Source: Verrucomicrobiaceae bacterium UBA7681 (GTDB lineage Bacteria > Verrucomicrobiota > Verrucomicrobiia > Verrucomicrobiales > Verrucomicrobiaceae). From it: a DNA stretch of 42,846 bases. Location: the NCBI GenBank assembly GCA_002482965.1, contig DLGZ01000047.1, positions 175,319 to 218,164 of the forward strand. The letters run 5' to 3'. Below, piece after piece: positions 1 through 7,561 of the stretch. Positions within the stretch are counted from its first letter, which is position 1, and each line of letters opens with the position of its first letter. The notes under the pieces are model-generated. The model was not told where the DNA came from. It worked only from the letters and a program-made list of their open reading frames with translations, and did not search any database. Made by a program: the position numbers and the translations under genes.

Positions 1-180
1 CTCGTCAAACGCGACACCCTGCCCGACTGCCTCGCCATCACCGCGACGGCGAGTGATGATGAGTCCGAGATCATGGGTCTGCGACATAAGGAGCTTCCCA
101 TTCACGGGGTGCAGTTTCATCCTGAGTCGATCCTGACGCAGGAAGGCAAGAAGCTGCTGAAGAATTTTTTGGAGATGTGA
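1..180 (+). CDS. trpG: Anthranilate/aminodeoxychorismate synthase glutamine amidotransferase, C-terminal end (partial)
   Basis: The window opens inside this gene; only the last 59 codons and a TGA stop are present. The reading contains GVQFHPES, the class I glutamine amidotransferase motif that supplies the catalytic His and Glu, preceded by the MGLRHKELPIHGVQ stretch typical of TrpG/PabA. These subunits release ammonia from glutamine and pass it to TrpE or PabB to make anthranilate or aminodeoxychorismate. The catalytic Cys lies upstream, outside the window. TrpG and PabA cannot be told apart from this fragment, and bifunctional use is common. Family assignment is firm; the symbol is an inference. 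Confidence 0.85.
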   Translation, partial: LVKRDTLPDCLAITATASDDESEIMGLRHKELPIHGVQFHPESILTQEGKKLLKNFLEM

Positions 181-281
181 GGCAGGGCAGATCGGCAGCC
201 CCACTTTTTGACATCGGAGACCTGGGAGGTCCTTAGGTGAGGCTGGATTGAGCCCATGACAATCCCAACACCCTAAGCAAT

Positions 282-309
282 AAAAACCTTGCCTACCATA
301 GAGGTTTTT
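282..309. terminator. Possible weak bidirectional terminator hairpin
   Basis: An 8-bp inverted repeat (aaaaacct at 282-289, aggttttt at 302-309) with a 12-nt loop lies about 100 bp after the trpG-like stop and before the next gene. The A/T-rich flanks give a U-run on either strand, but the stem has little GC, so termination strength is doubtful. Confidence 0.25.
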
Positions 310-386
310 GGCTATCCTGCGGCAATAGGACACTAAAAACGCTAGGTCAAAACCTGCGCCCACCCTTTCGATGTCCACCGCAATCC

Positions 387-905
387 ATGAAAAAACACAT
401 CTCTCTGGCCCTCATTTTCATCTCCGCCGCAAACTTGCTCTGCGCAGCGGACTCTGACGGATTCACCGAGCACATGGGCATGCTCATGGAACGTGGGGGA
501 TCGCCCAGGAAACTCAAAGGAAAGGAAACCGCCACCACCAAGGCGACTTTCAAGCCACCCGTGGAGATCATCATCGAAGCCAAGACCGATTCGACCAATC
601 TCCGCCTGAGCTATGCAGTGAGCGAACTGATCTTCAACTGGGAAGGCGGGCTCACCCAGCTTCGTGTCGCAGGAGGCCCCGCCGATGGGCAGCATAAACC
701 CGGCGCGGGACTCATCCCCACCAACAAATATGTGACCATCCGCTGGGTCGTCACGGAGCAGAAACAATCCATCTATGTGGATGACAAGCTCCGGTTTGAG
801 CACGCTGGCGACTATTCTAAAGTCGACAGCCCGGTCATGGTCTATCCCTCCCACGGCTCCGAAGTCACCGTCAAGACGATCAAGGTGAAGCAGCTTCCCA
901 AGTGA
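387..905 (+). CDS. Secreted protein, possible lectin-like beta-sandwich
   Basis: 172 aa beginning with a clear signal peptide (KK, hydrophobic core, cleavage near LCAAD at residues 18-22). The mature part has alternating polar and hydrophobic strands and the segment TIRWVVTEQKQSIYVDDKL, which resembles the strand pair in concanavalin-like/LamG or DUF1080-type domains where a small hydrophobic ligand-facing pocket is built on a jelly roll. No catalytic motif is visible. ATG at 387 is chosen because it gives the complete signal peptide. It stands alone between the trpG-like gene and a small membrane protein. The export call is solid; the fold is a guess from pattern, and function is unknown. 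Confidence 0.7.
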   Translation: MKKHISLALIFISAANLLCAADSDGFTEHMGMLMERGGSPRKLKGKETATTKATFKPPVEIIIEAKTDSTNLRLSYAVSELIFNWEGGLTQLRVAGGPADGQHKPGAGLIPTNKYVTIRWVVTEQKQSIYVDDKLRFEHAGDYSKVDSPVMVYPSHGSEVTVKTIKVKQLPK

Positions 906-960
906 TTTTTGACGGAGGTTCCCTTCTGGACAAACCCGCAGATGGCCAGATGCTCCCCGC

Positions 961-1203
961 ATGAACATCGCAACCACCTGCCAGTTCCTCTTGTGGTGTG
1001 CCGTCATCAACTACGGCATCCTCATCGTCTGGTTCCTCGTTTTCACGCTGGCGCATGATTCGCTGCATCAGCTTCACGCCCGGATGTTTCGCATCTCCAC
1101 GGAACGATTCGATGCCATCCATTACGCTGCCATGGCGTTCTACAAGGTTGGCGTTCTGCTGCTCAATCTGGTGCCGTATTTCGCGCTGCGGATGGTTGCG
1201 TAA
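961..1203 (+). CDS. Small two-helix inner-membrane protein (DUF6868-like)
   Basis: 80 aa with two predicted membrane helices (about residues 8-30 and 58-78) separated by a charged loop containing HDSLHQLHARMF. Size, two-helix layout and the LHxxHARMFxIS-like loop fit the DUF6868 family of short membrane proteins as I remember it; that match is from memory and was not computed. No function is known. It starts 55 bp after the preceding secreted-protein gene and is followed directly by a long hairpin (1203-1284). Confidence 0.65.
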   Translation: MNIATTCQFLLWCAVINYGILIVWFLVFTLAHDSLHQLHARMFRISTERFDAIHYAAMAFYKVGVLLLNLVPYFALRMVA

Positions 1204-1284
1204 GGAGAGGGGTCACCTTGATCCCTCCAAGCTCTGCTTTCTCACATTGCTTCCAAACTGGGGGATCAAGGTGATCCCCCTCCT
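1203..1284. repeat. Long hairpin, possible terminator or mobile palindromic repeat
   Basis: Inverted arms 1203-1228 and 1260-1284 share a perfect 13-bp core (tcaccttgatccc at 1213-1225 against gggatcaaggtga at 1262-1274) extended outward with only two mismatches, about 23 paired bases around a 31-nt loop. It begins at the stop codon of the upstream membrane-protein gene. No T-run follows either arm, so it may be an mRNA 3'-end stabiliser or a dispersed palindrome rather than a classic terminator. Confidence 0.6.
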
Positions 1285-1335
1285 ATCGGAAAAGTATGTG
1301 CCCCTTCCACGTGTCCGCTTAGAAACAGCCACAAG

Positions 1336-1827
1336 ATGAAACACTTGGTTCTTCTATCCATTTCGGCCCTGCTGCTCAGCAGTTGCACGCTCGGAACTCC
1401 GAAGATTAAACCCATCGACATTTACACTCACGAGGCGGCGCATTACCCGGGCTCATCGTGGGAGTACGTTGGCTCGAAGGGACGCTGGCATTACTTCAAT
1501 CGACCGTCGAGCTGGATGACCAACCACGACTGGAAGTTGAATCGCAAGTATCTACCCGATCTGCATGGATTTCCCTATTACGCCAAGCCTGCTCCGCAGC
1601 ACGATGCATTGCCAGCCGATGTAGAGATCCATGCGGAGTTTATCCGCATCCACATCGACGGACATCCGCCGTATAGGATTCCATTCAAATCGAAGGGATT
1701 CATCACAGCTGAGCATCGCTCCAAAAGTGGCAGCAAGATCCAGGTCTATTCGCAGGGGCGCGATGTCACCCAGCAGACGACGTCGTCGCTGCAATCCATG
1801 TTTCCATCTCGCGAAGCGCCGAGGTAA
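1336..1827 (+). CDS. Lipoprotein of unknown function
   Basis: 163 aa with a lipoprotein signal peptide: a short basic start, a hydrophobic stretch and the lipobox LLSSC, so Cys17 should be the lipidated residue. The mature protein is rich in Tyr, Trp, His and Pro (for example SKGRWHYFNRPSSW), with no recognisable catalytic signature. ATG at 1336 is the only start that preserves the signal peptide. The stop codon lies three bases before the left arm of the 179-bp palindromic repeat. Membrane anchoring is supported; role unknown. Confidence 0.75.
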   Translation: MKHLVLLSISALLLSSCTLGTPKIKPIDIYTHEAAHYPGSSWEYVGSKGRWHYFNRPSSWMTNHDWKLNRKYLPDLHGFPYYAKPAPQHDALPADVEIHAEFIRIHIDGHPPYRIPFKSKGFITAEHRSKSGSKIQVYSQGRDVTQQTTSSLQSMFPSREAPR

Positions 1828-1829
1828 GC

Positions 1830-2014
1830 GTGCGGCTGCGCAACCCTGAAAGGGTGAAGCTGCCGCTTTCGACCGTCTCGTGGCGCGCGTGCGCTGACCG
1901 GCTGGCGAAAGTCCATCAGCTCCCGCCTTCGAATTACCCGTGATATGCGCGAGCCGATCAGCACGTCGAAAGCGGTAGCTGCGTTCGTGCCTCACTTCGC
2001 AACCGCACTCCAAA
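1830..2014. repeat. 179-bp palindromic repeat element, copy 1 (complete)
   Basis: Two 44-bp arms (1830-1873 and 1965-2008) are inverted with respect to each other. Each has an outer block of 11 bp (gtgcggYtgcg) and an inner block of 16 bp (agctRccgctttcgac) separated by exactly 17 bp, with one mismatch in each block. The 91-bp centre and the right arm recur at 19818-19965. The element fills most of the 316-bp space 1828-2143 between the lipoprotein gene and glyS; I see no gene there. Short ORFs across it are by-products of the repeat. It resembles a non-autonomous MITE/REP-like sequence. Confidence 0.75.
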
Positions 2015-2143
2015 TAAGAGGCGCTCGCCGCGCTTTGCGACAAGGTACGTCCCCTGCCGTAAAGCGTCGGCTGTCGATGCAACCGTGGAGGTTGTTCGGG
2101 AGATTGATTTTGAAAAATCTCTGCGGCGTTTGAAGTTCCTTAT

Positions 2144-3925
2144 TTACGAGACCAGCGGCAGCAGCTTGCCGAGGAGATCGCTGATCTTCACGCGCTCCTG
2201 CTCGCCGCTGTCGCGGTGGCGGAGGGTGACGGTGTCGAGGAGTTCGGGGCCTTTTTCGCCGAGGGAGTCGAAGTCGATGGTGACGCCGAAGGGGGTGCCG
2301 ACTTCGTCCTGACGGGCGTAGCGGCGGCCGATGGAGGCGGTTTCGTCGTAGAAGCAGTTCATGTGCTTCTTGAGCAGTGCATAGACTTCGCGCGCCTTGG
2401 CGACGAGTTCGGGCTTGTTCTTGAGCAGTGGGAAGACGCCGACTTTGATCGGAGCGACACGCGGATGCAGGTGCAGGACGGTGATGATCTCCTTCTTGCC
2501 CTTCTCATCGACCTTTTCGGTTTCGGAGAAGGCTTTGGCAAGGACGGCGAGAGCCATGCGGTCGAGACCAGCGGAAGGCTCGATGACGTGGGGGACGTAG
2601 CTGCCTTTGAAGAGGCGCTCGAACCAGGCGCGCACAGCAGTTTCGGAAAGCGGCGAGCCTTTGGTCTTGGCGGCTTCAGCGGCGAGGCGCTTCTGGATGA
2701 GGGCTTCTTTCTGCTCGTCAGTGAGCTTCGCAGCGGCGGTCTTGAGTTCTTCGTCGAAGATTTCCTGGGACTTGGTGCTGGCGTTTTGATGCGCGGACAA
2801 ATCGAAGTCGCCACGAGCGGCGATGCCTTCGAGTTCTTCGGTGCCGAAGGGGAATTCGCAGAGGATGTCCACGCAGGCGCGGGCGTAGTGGGCGAGGTCG
2901 TCGGAGGTCTGCCAGTAGTATTCGAGCACGTCGCCGAGGCCGATGCCTTCGTAGAACTTGGTGCGTTGATCGACCCAGTAACGGTGCCACATCTGCCAGC
3001 CCCAGTTAGGCTTGGGCTCGCTGAGGTCCGCGCCTTCGACCCACGGGGCGACTTCGCCGCTGATGATCTCGACGGCTTCGTCGGGCTTGATGAAGAACTC
3101 GAGTTCCATCTGCTCAAACTCGCGGCTGCGGAAGGTGAAGTTCTTCGGGGTGACTTCGTTGCGGAAGGCTTTGCCGATCTGGCCGATGCCGAAGGGGACC
3201 TTCACACGGCTGGAGTCATAGACGTTCTTGAACTGCGCGAAGATGGCCTGTGCGGTTTCCGGGCGCAGGTAGGTGACGTCGGCCTCGGTCGCTGTCGGGC
3301 CGAGGTAGGTCTTGAGCATGAGGTTGAACGGACGCGCCTCGCCGAGAGCGCCGCCGGTTTCAGGATGGAAATCGACGCTGCCATTCACGGCATCAATCTT
3401 CTCTTCGTTGAGCAGTTCGATTTCCTCGGGCTTGCCTGCAGCTGCACCGGCGTTTTGCGCGATCAAGGCGCGGATGCGTTTGCGGAAGCTTTCGATGTGC
3501 TCACCGTTCTTCATCAAAGCAGACACGACACGGTCCCAGCGCCAGCCGGTGGGGGATGTGGCACCGCTGTATTTCATGACCACGCCGTCCTGTGGGTCCA
3601 CATGGTCCGCACGCACGCGCTTGTTGGTCAGCGAGCACTCACGCATGAGATCGGCGAAGGTGTCCACGTGGCCGCTGGCTTTCCAGATGGCCGGATTCAT
3701 GAGGATGCTGGCATCGAGGCCCAGCACGTCTTCGCGTTCGCGCGTCATGGTGTTCCACCAGGCGCTGCGCAGGTTGCGCTTCAGCTCGGCACCCAGAGGG
3801 CCGTAGTCCCACACGCCGCCGCAGCCGCCGTAGATCTCGCTGCTTTGATAGATGAAGCCGCGGCGCTTGCAGAGGGAAACGATCTTCTCCATTTGCGCGA
3901 TAGAGTTCTTGGCGTCGGTGGACAT
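2144..3925 (-). CDS. glyS: Glycine--tRNA ligase, archaeal/eukaryotic-type homodimer
   Basis: 593 aa class IIa aminoacyl-tRNA synthetase that charges tRNA-Gly with glycine in the cytoplasm. Visible signatures are the N-terminal GGCGGVWDYGPLG segment, RPETAQAIFAQF, class II motif 2 (FRNEVTPKN followed by FRSREFEQMELEFF) and motif 3 (EPSAGLDRMALAVL), ending in the anticodon-binding domain with HPRVAPIKVGVFPL. This is the single-chain alpha2 type rather than the alpha2beta2 GlyQ/GlyS type of E. coli. The open frame extends upstream to 4009, but the ATG at 3925 (MSTDAKNS) is preferred because the extra 28 residues are not family-like. No clear Shine-Dalgarno is seen. Confidence 0.95.
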   Translation of the reverse strand: MSTDAKNSIAQMEKIVSLCKRRGFIYQSSEIYGGCGGVWDYGPLGAELKRNLRSAWWNTMTREREDVLGLDASILMNPAIWKASGHVDTFADLMRECSLTNKRVRADHVDPQDGVVMKYSGATSPTGWRWDRVVSALMKNGEHIESFRKRIRALIAQNAGAAAGKPEEIELLNEEKIDAVNGSVDFHPETGGALGEARPFNLMLKTYLGPTATEADVTYLRPETAQAIFAQFKNVYDSSRVKVPFGIGQIGKAFRNEVTPKNFTFRSREFEQMELEFFIKPDEAVEIISGEVAPWVEGADLSEPKPNWGWQMWHRYWVDQRTKFYEGIGLGDVLEYYWQTSDDLAHYARACVDILCEFPFGTEELEGIAARGDFDLSAHQNASTKSQEIFDEELKTAAAKLTDEQKEALIQKRLAAEAAKTKGSPLSETAVRAWFERLFKGSYVPHVIEPSAGLDRMALAVLAKAFSETEKVDEKGKKEIITVLHLHPRVAPIKVGVFPLLKNKPELVAKAREVYALLKKHMNCFYDETASIGRRYARQDEVGTPFGVTIDFDSLGEKGPELLDTVTLRHRDSGEQERVKISDLLGKLLPLVS

Positions 3926-4111
3926 GGTAGGTGGGACGATTGAGTGGATGAGGTGTGCCGAATGACTGGACTGCCACCGGCGATAAAGGGGGTGCGAAAG
4001 GAGCACCACGGGGGCGCTGGGGCAAGCGCGGATTCGAGGAATGGAAGAAGAGAAAACAGAGTTTCGCGCTCAGCAGAGCCTCCATTTTACCCTTCATTTC
4101 CCGATTGGGAT

Positions 4112-5149
4112 CTAACGCGCACTGGCGGCCTTCACCGCAGGGGCAACCGTATTGCCGAGGATTTCGATGGAATGCATGAGCTGTTCATGTGGCAGTGACG
4201 CGACGCTCATCTGGAAGGTCATGCGATCGATGCCGCCCAGCTCTTTGCTGAAGCTCAGAACCCGCGCCGCGACGGTCTTGGCACTGCCTACCAGCAAGGC
4301 ACCTTGTGGACTGCGCCCCGCCTCAAACTGGCTGCGCGTGGTGGGTGGCCAGCCTCGCTCCTTGCCGATCTCCGTGAAGGCCCGTGCGTAACCGGGGAAG
4401 AAATCCTCGCCTGCCTGCTCATCGCTCTCCGCCACATAGCCGAGAGCGTGTACGCCGACGCGCATTTTTTCCTCCGGGTGGCCCGCCTTGCGCCAGGCAG
4501 TCCGATACTTCTCCACCAGCGGCCGGAAACGGAATGGCTGGCCACCGATGATCGCCACCATGAGCGGCAGGCCCAGCGTGCCCGCCCGGACAAATGACTC
4601 CGGCGTGCCGCCTACGCCCAGCCAGATGGGCAGCGGATCTTGAACTGGACGCGGGTAGATGCCCTGCCCGGTCAAAGCCGCACGGTGGCGGCCAGACCAG
4701 GTCACTTCAACTTCGCTGCGGATCTTGAGCAGCAGGTCGAGCTTTTCGATGAAGAGCGACTCATAGTCCTGCAACTGGAGACCGAACAAGGGATAGGCCT
4801 CGATGAACGAACCCCGACCCACGATCATTTCTGTGCGGCCCTGCGAAATCAAATCCAGCGTGGCAAAGTCTTGAAACACGCGCACTGGATCGTGCGCGCT
4901 GAGCACGGTCACTGCGCTGGTCAGGCGAATACGTTTCGTCCGCGCCGCTGCCGCCGCGAGGATGACAGCCGGGGCTGAGTCCGCGAAATCATGCCGGTGG
5001 TGCTCACCAATGCCGAAGATGTCGATACCGGAGCGATCCGCGCACTCGATCTCTTCCAGCAGATGCCGGATGCGCTCTTCTCCGCTGGGAGCGATGCCGG
5101 TTTTCGGGTCCTTCGGATTTGCCACAAAACTGTCGATTCCAATCTCCAT
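4112..5149 (-). CDS. LLM-class (luciferase-like) flavin-dependent monooxygenase
   Basis: 345 aa with the bacterial luciferase-like TIM-barrel pattern: MEIGIDSF start, IFGIGEHHRHDFADSAPAV, then LTSAVTVLSAHDPVRVFQDFATLDLISQGR, and the GRGSFIEAYPLFG segment characteristic of the Atu2307/SP_0267-like subgroup. Such enzymes use reduced FMN supplied by a separate reductase to oxygenate small substrates. The substrate cannot be read from the sequence. It lies downstream of the LysR gene on the same strand (112 bp apart) and upstream of glyS (186 bp). Family is confident, substrate unknown. Confidence 0.88.
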   Translation of the reverse strand: MEIGIDSFVANPKDPKTGIAPSGEERIRHLLEEIECADRSGIDIFGIGEHHRHDFADSAPAVILAAAAARTKRIRLTSAVTVLSAHDPVRVFQDFATLDLISQGRTEMIVGRGSFIEAYPLFGLQLQDYESLFIEKLDLLLKIRSEVEVTWSGRHRAALTGQGIYPRPVQDPLPIWLGVGGTPESFVRAGTLGLPLMVAIIGGQPFRFRPLVEKYRTAWRKAGHPEEKMRVGVHALGYVAESDEQAGEDFFPGYARAFTEIGKERGWPPTTRSQFEAGRSPQGALLVGSAKTVAARVLSFSKELGGIDRMTFQMSVASLPHEQLMHSIEILGNTVAPAVKAASAR

Positions 5150-5261
5150 GCGGTGATCCTAAACCCCGTCCCTCCGACGTCCAAAACAATTGCTCACAAT
5201 CACCGCACAGACAGATATTCGCTGACAGGTTGAATCCACCCCTGAGACGAGAACGGGCCGC

Positions 5262-6158
5262 TCACACTGCCCACAGCTTCCCTTCGCGCAGCCATTCCTT
5301 CACGAGATCGCGAAACGCGAGGACGGCAGGATCGTCGCCTTCCTTTGCCCAGACCATGACCAGCGGGATGGTCTGTTGGGGTTTGAGAGGGATGAGAACG
5401 AGGCTCTTGTTCGCCGTGCTTTCTGGAACGATGCCGACGCCTGCGCCTGCCTCAACGTATTGCAATACGGTGCCGATCAGACTCGGTGTGTGCTTCACGC
5501 GCGGTGCGAAACCTGCGGACTGGCAGCTCGCCTGAACGGCATCGTGCGAGCCTGCGCCCTCGCGCCGCGCGAGGATGATGAGCGGCTCTCCCGCGAGCTT
5601 CTTCCATGGCAGCGACTTCAGATTCGCCCAAGGATGATCCAGCGGCACCGCTGCGCAGAATTTCTCCTCCCGCAGCAGCAGGGTCTGCAAACCGAGAACC
5701 TCATGTGCGAGCACGGGGCGCGTCAGGCCGACGGACAGACGCCCCTTTGACACCATTTCCCAAACACGCTCTGGCGTGCGCTCTTCGAGGATCACCGTCA
5801 CACGCGGGAAGCGGTTGCCGTATTCCTTGAGGAGCCGCGCTAGAAAAGGTCGCGTGGGTGGGCCGATGTAGCCGAGCCGTAGTTCGCCCTCCTCCCCTTT
5901 TGCGGTTCGGCGCACGCGGCGCAGGGCATCGTCCAGGCGTTCGAGAATCAAACCTGTCTCATGCAGCAGCACGGCACCTGCGGGTGTCAGCCGTGGCGAG
6001 CGCCGTTCGCGCTCGATGAGTTGAGCGCCCAATTCTCGCTCCATTTCCTGCACCACGCGGCTCAATGCTGGCTGAGCGATGCGCAGCCGACGTGCTGCGC
6101 GCGAGAAGCTCAGCTCCTCGGCCACGGCTTGAAAATATCGTAGATGTCGCAGTTCCAT
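5262..6158 (-). CDS. LysR-family transcriptional regulator
   Basis: 298 aa with the typical N-terminal winged helix-turn-helix (residues 1-60: MELRHLRYFQAVAEELSFS, then RAARRLRIAQPALSRVVQEME), a linker helix and a periplasmic-binding-protein-like effector domain to residue about 290. The N-terminus resembles the BenM/CatR-like branch, which often senses aromatic compounds, but the ligand is not deducible. It is divergently placed from the antiporter at 6250, the usual arrangement in which LysR proteins control their neighbour; an 8-bp inverted repeat with LysR-like geometry lies in the shared 91-bp spacer. It may also control the monooxygenase gene downstream. Confidence 0.93.
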   Translation of the reverse strand: MELRHLRYFQAVAEELSFSRAARRLRIAQPALSRVVQEMERELGAQLIERERRSPRLTPAGAVLLHETGLILERLDDALRRVRRTAKGEEGELRLGYIGPPTRPFLARLLKEYGNRFPRVTVILEERTPERVWEMVSKGRLSVGLTRPVLAHEVLGLQTLLLREEKFCAAVPLDHPWANLKSLPWKKLAGEPLIILARREGAGSHDAVQASCQSAGFAPRVKHTPSLIGTVLQYVEAGAGVGIVPESTANKSLVLIPLKPQQTIPLVMVWAKEGDDPAVLAFRDLVKEWLREGKLWAV

Positions 6159-6195
6159 GATCGGTGCTATCTATAACGTATCGGCATAAAACAGA

Positions 6196-6217
6196 TAACG
6201 AAAGTCTATTTTCGTTA
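6196..6217. promoter_or_regulatory. Candidate LysR operator
   Basis: A perfect 8-bp inverted repeat, taacgaaa (6196-6203) and tttcgtta (6210-6217) with a 6-bp spacer, sits in the spacer between the divergent lysR gene and the antiporter gene. It fits the dyad expected for a LysR recognition site. Further ataacg-like half-sites occur upstream (about 6171-6180), as is common for paired recognition and activation sites. Confidence 0.5.
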
Positions 6218-6249
6218 CCAGTGCTTCTGCGACATTCTAAGCTTCATTC

Positions 6250-7542
6250 ATGAATAACGTCTCCCTTGCCGTCCAGTTTTTCCTCCAGATCGCCGTCATC
6301 CTGCTAGCCTGCCGTGCGGTGGGGGCCATCGCGGCGCGTTTCGGCCAGCCGCAGGTCGTGGCGGAGATGATCACCGGTGTGCTGCTGGGGCCTTCGCTGT
6401 TTGGCCTGCTGGCCCCTGAATGGCAGCACTGGCTTTTTCCCTGGGACACCACGCAAAAGCTGCGTGACACCTCCTGCTATCTTTTTCCAGCGTCGCAGCT
6501 CGGGCTGGCGCTGTACATGTTCATCGTCGGCATGGAGTTCCGCATGGACATCGTGGGCAAGCGATTGAAAAGCAGTGTCGCCGTCTCCATTGCCGGGATG
6601 GTGACGCCGTTTCTGCTGGGCGCGGGTCTTGCGTGGCTGTTCTACCACCACACCGAGCTGTTTCCGAAAAAGACCTCTCTCATGGAGGCCATGCTCTTTC
6701 TGGGCGCGTCCATGTGCATCACTGCATTCCCAATGCTGGCGCGCATCATCCACTTCAAAGGCCTCACCGGTACCACCATGGGCACCGTGGCCATCGGGGC
6801 GGGTGCCATTGATGATGCCACTGCGTGGATTTTACTCGCGGTCGTGCTGGCGAGTTTTGACAACAACATTGGTCACGCGCTTTACAACATCGGCGGAGCC
6901 ATTGGTTTCGTGAGCGTTGCGCTGCTCATCATCCGGCCACTGCTCGCGAAGTTTTCCACGCTGCTGATTCAAGACGAGAAGCTCACGGATGCCGGGCTGG
7001 TCATCGGCATTGCGATGATGTCTCTGGGTGCGTGGTTCACCGACCTGATCGGCCTGCACGCCGTCTTTGGCGCTTTCATCATGGGTGCAGCGATGCCGCG
7101 CGGCCTCATGGTGCGTGATCTGTGCGCCCGCATACAGCCGCTGGCCGTGGCGCTGCTGCTGCCGCTGTTCTTCACCTACTCGGGGCTGAATACGAAGATC
7201 GGCCTGCTGAACACTTGGTACCTCTGGAGCATGTGCGCCGCAGTGCTCGTGGCAGCGGTGATGGGTAAATGGCTGGCATGCACTCTGGCGGCACGCGCCA
7301 CAGGCATTTCCGCACGCGAGTCGATGGGCATTGGCATTCTCATGAATGCCCGTGGCTTGATGGAGCTGATCATCATCAACATCGGCCTGCAGCGTGGCAT
7401 CATTTCGGAAGGCTTGTTCGCCACGCTGGTGATCATGGCCGTGGTCACGACGCTGATGGCTTCACCGATTTTTGAGCGCCTCGTGGGTTCCGGCACTTAC
7501 AAGCCGGAACCGGATGGAGATCAGCCGCAGGTCAGCATGTAG
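6250..7542 (+). CDS. CPA2-family cation:proton antiporter 1
   Basis: 430 aa, almost entirely membrane helices (about a dozen). Motifs are those of monovalent cation:proton antiporter-2 proteins: RFGQPQVVAEMITGVLLGPS (residues 30-49), a paired aspartate AIDDATAW (Asp188-Asp189), and GLHAVFGAFIMGAAMPR. The double Asp corresponds to the ion-binding pair of electrogenic NapA/NhaA-like exchangers. There is no TrkA/RCK domain at the C-terminus, so it is not a full KefB/C. It is transcribed away from the LysR gene, probably under its control, and converges on the first halogenase-like flavoprotein gene with an 18-bp gap. Ion specificity is unknown. Confidence 0.9.
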   Translation: MNNVSLAVQFFLQIAVILLACRAVGAIAARFGQPQVVAEMITGVLLGPSLFGLLAPEWQHWLFPWDTTQKLRDTSCYLFPASQLGLALYMFIVGMEFRMDIVGKRLKSSVAVSIAGMVTPFLLGAGLAWLFYHHTELFPKKTSLMEAMLFLGASMCITAFPMLARIIHFKGLTGTTMGTVAIGAGAIDDATAWILLAVVLASFDNNIGHALYNIGGAIGFVSVALLIIRPLLAKFSTLLIQDEKLTDAGLVIGIAMMSLGAWFTDLIGLHAVFGAFIMGAAMPRGLMVRDLCARIQPLAVALLLPLFFTYSGLNTKIGLLNTWYLWSMCAAVLVAAVMGKWLACTLAARATGISARESMGIGILMNARGLMELIIINIGLQRGIISEGLFATLVIMAVVTTLMASPIFERLVGSGTYKPEPDGDQPQVSM

Positions 7543-7561
7543 TGGGTTGCCGCAAGAACTC

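Noticed and set aside
2216..3943. 575-codon open frame on the plus strand opposite glyS
   Set aside because: It is the antisense shadow of a high-GC gene: low-complexity, Glu/Asp/Gly/Phe-rich translation with no domain, while the minus frame is a clear glycyl-tRNA synthetase.
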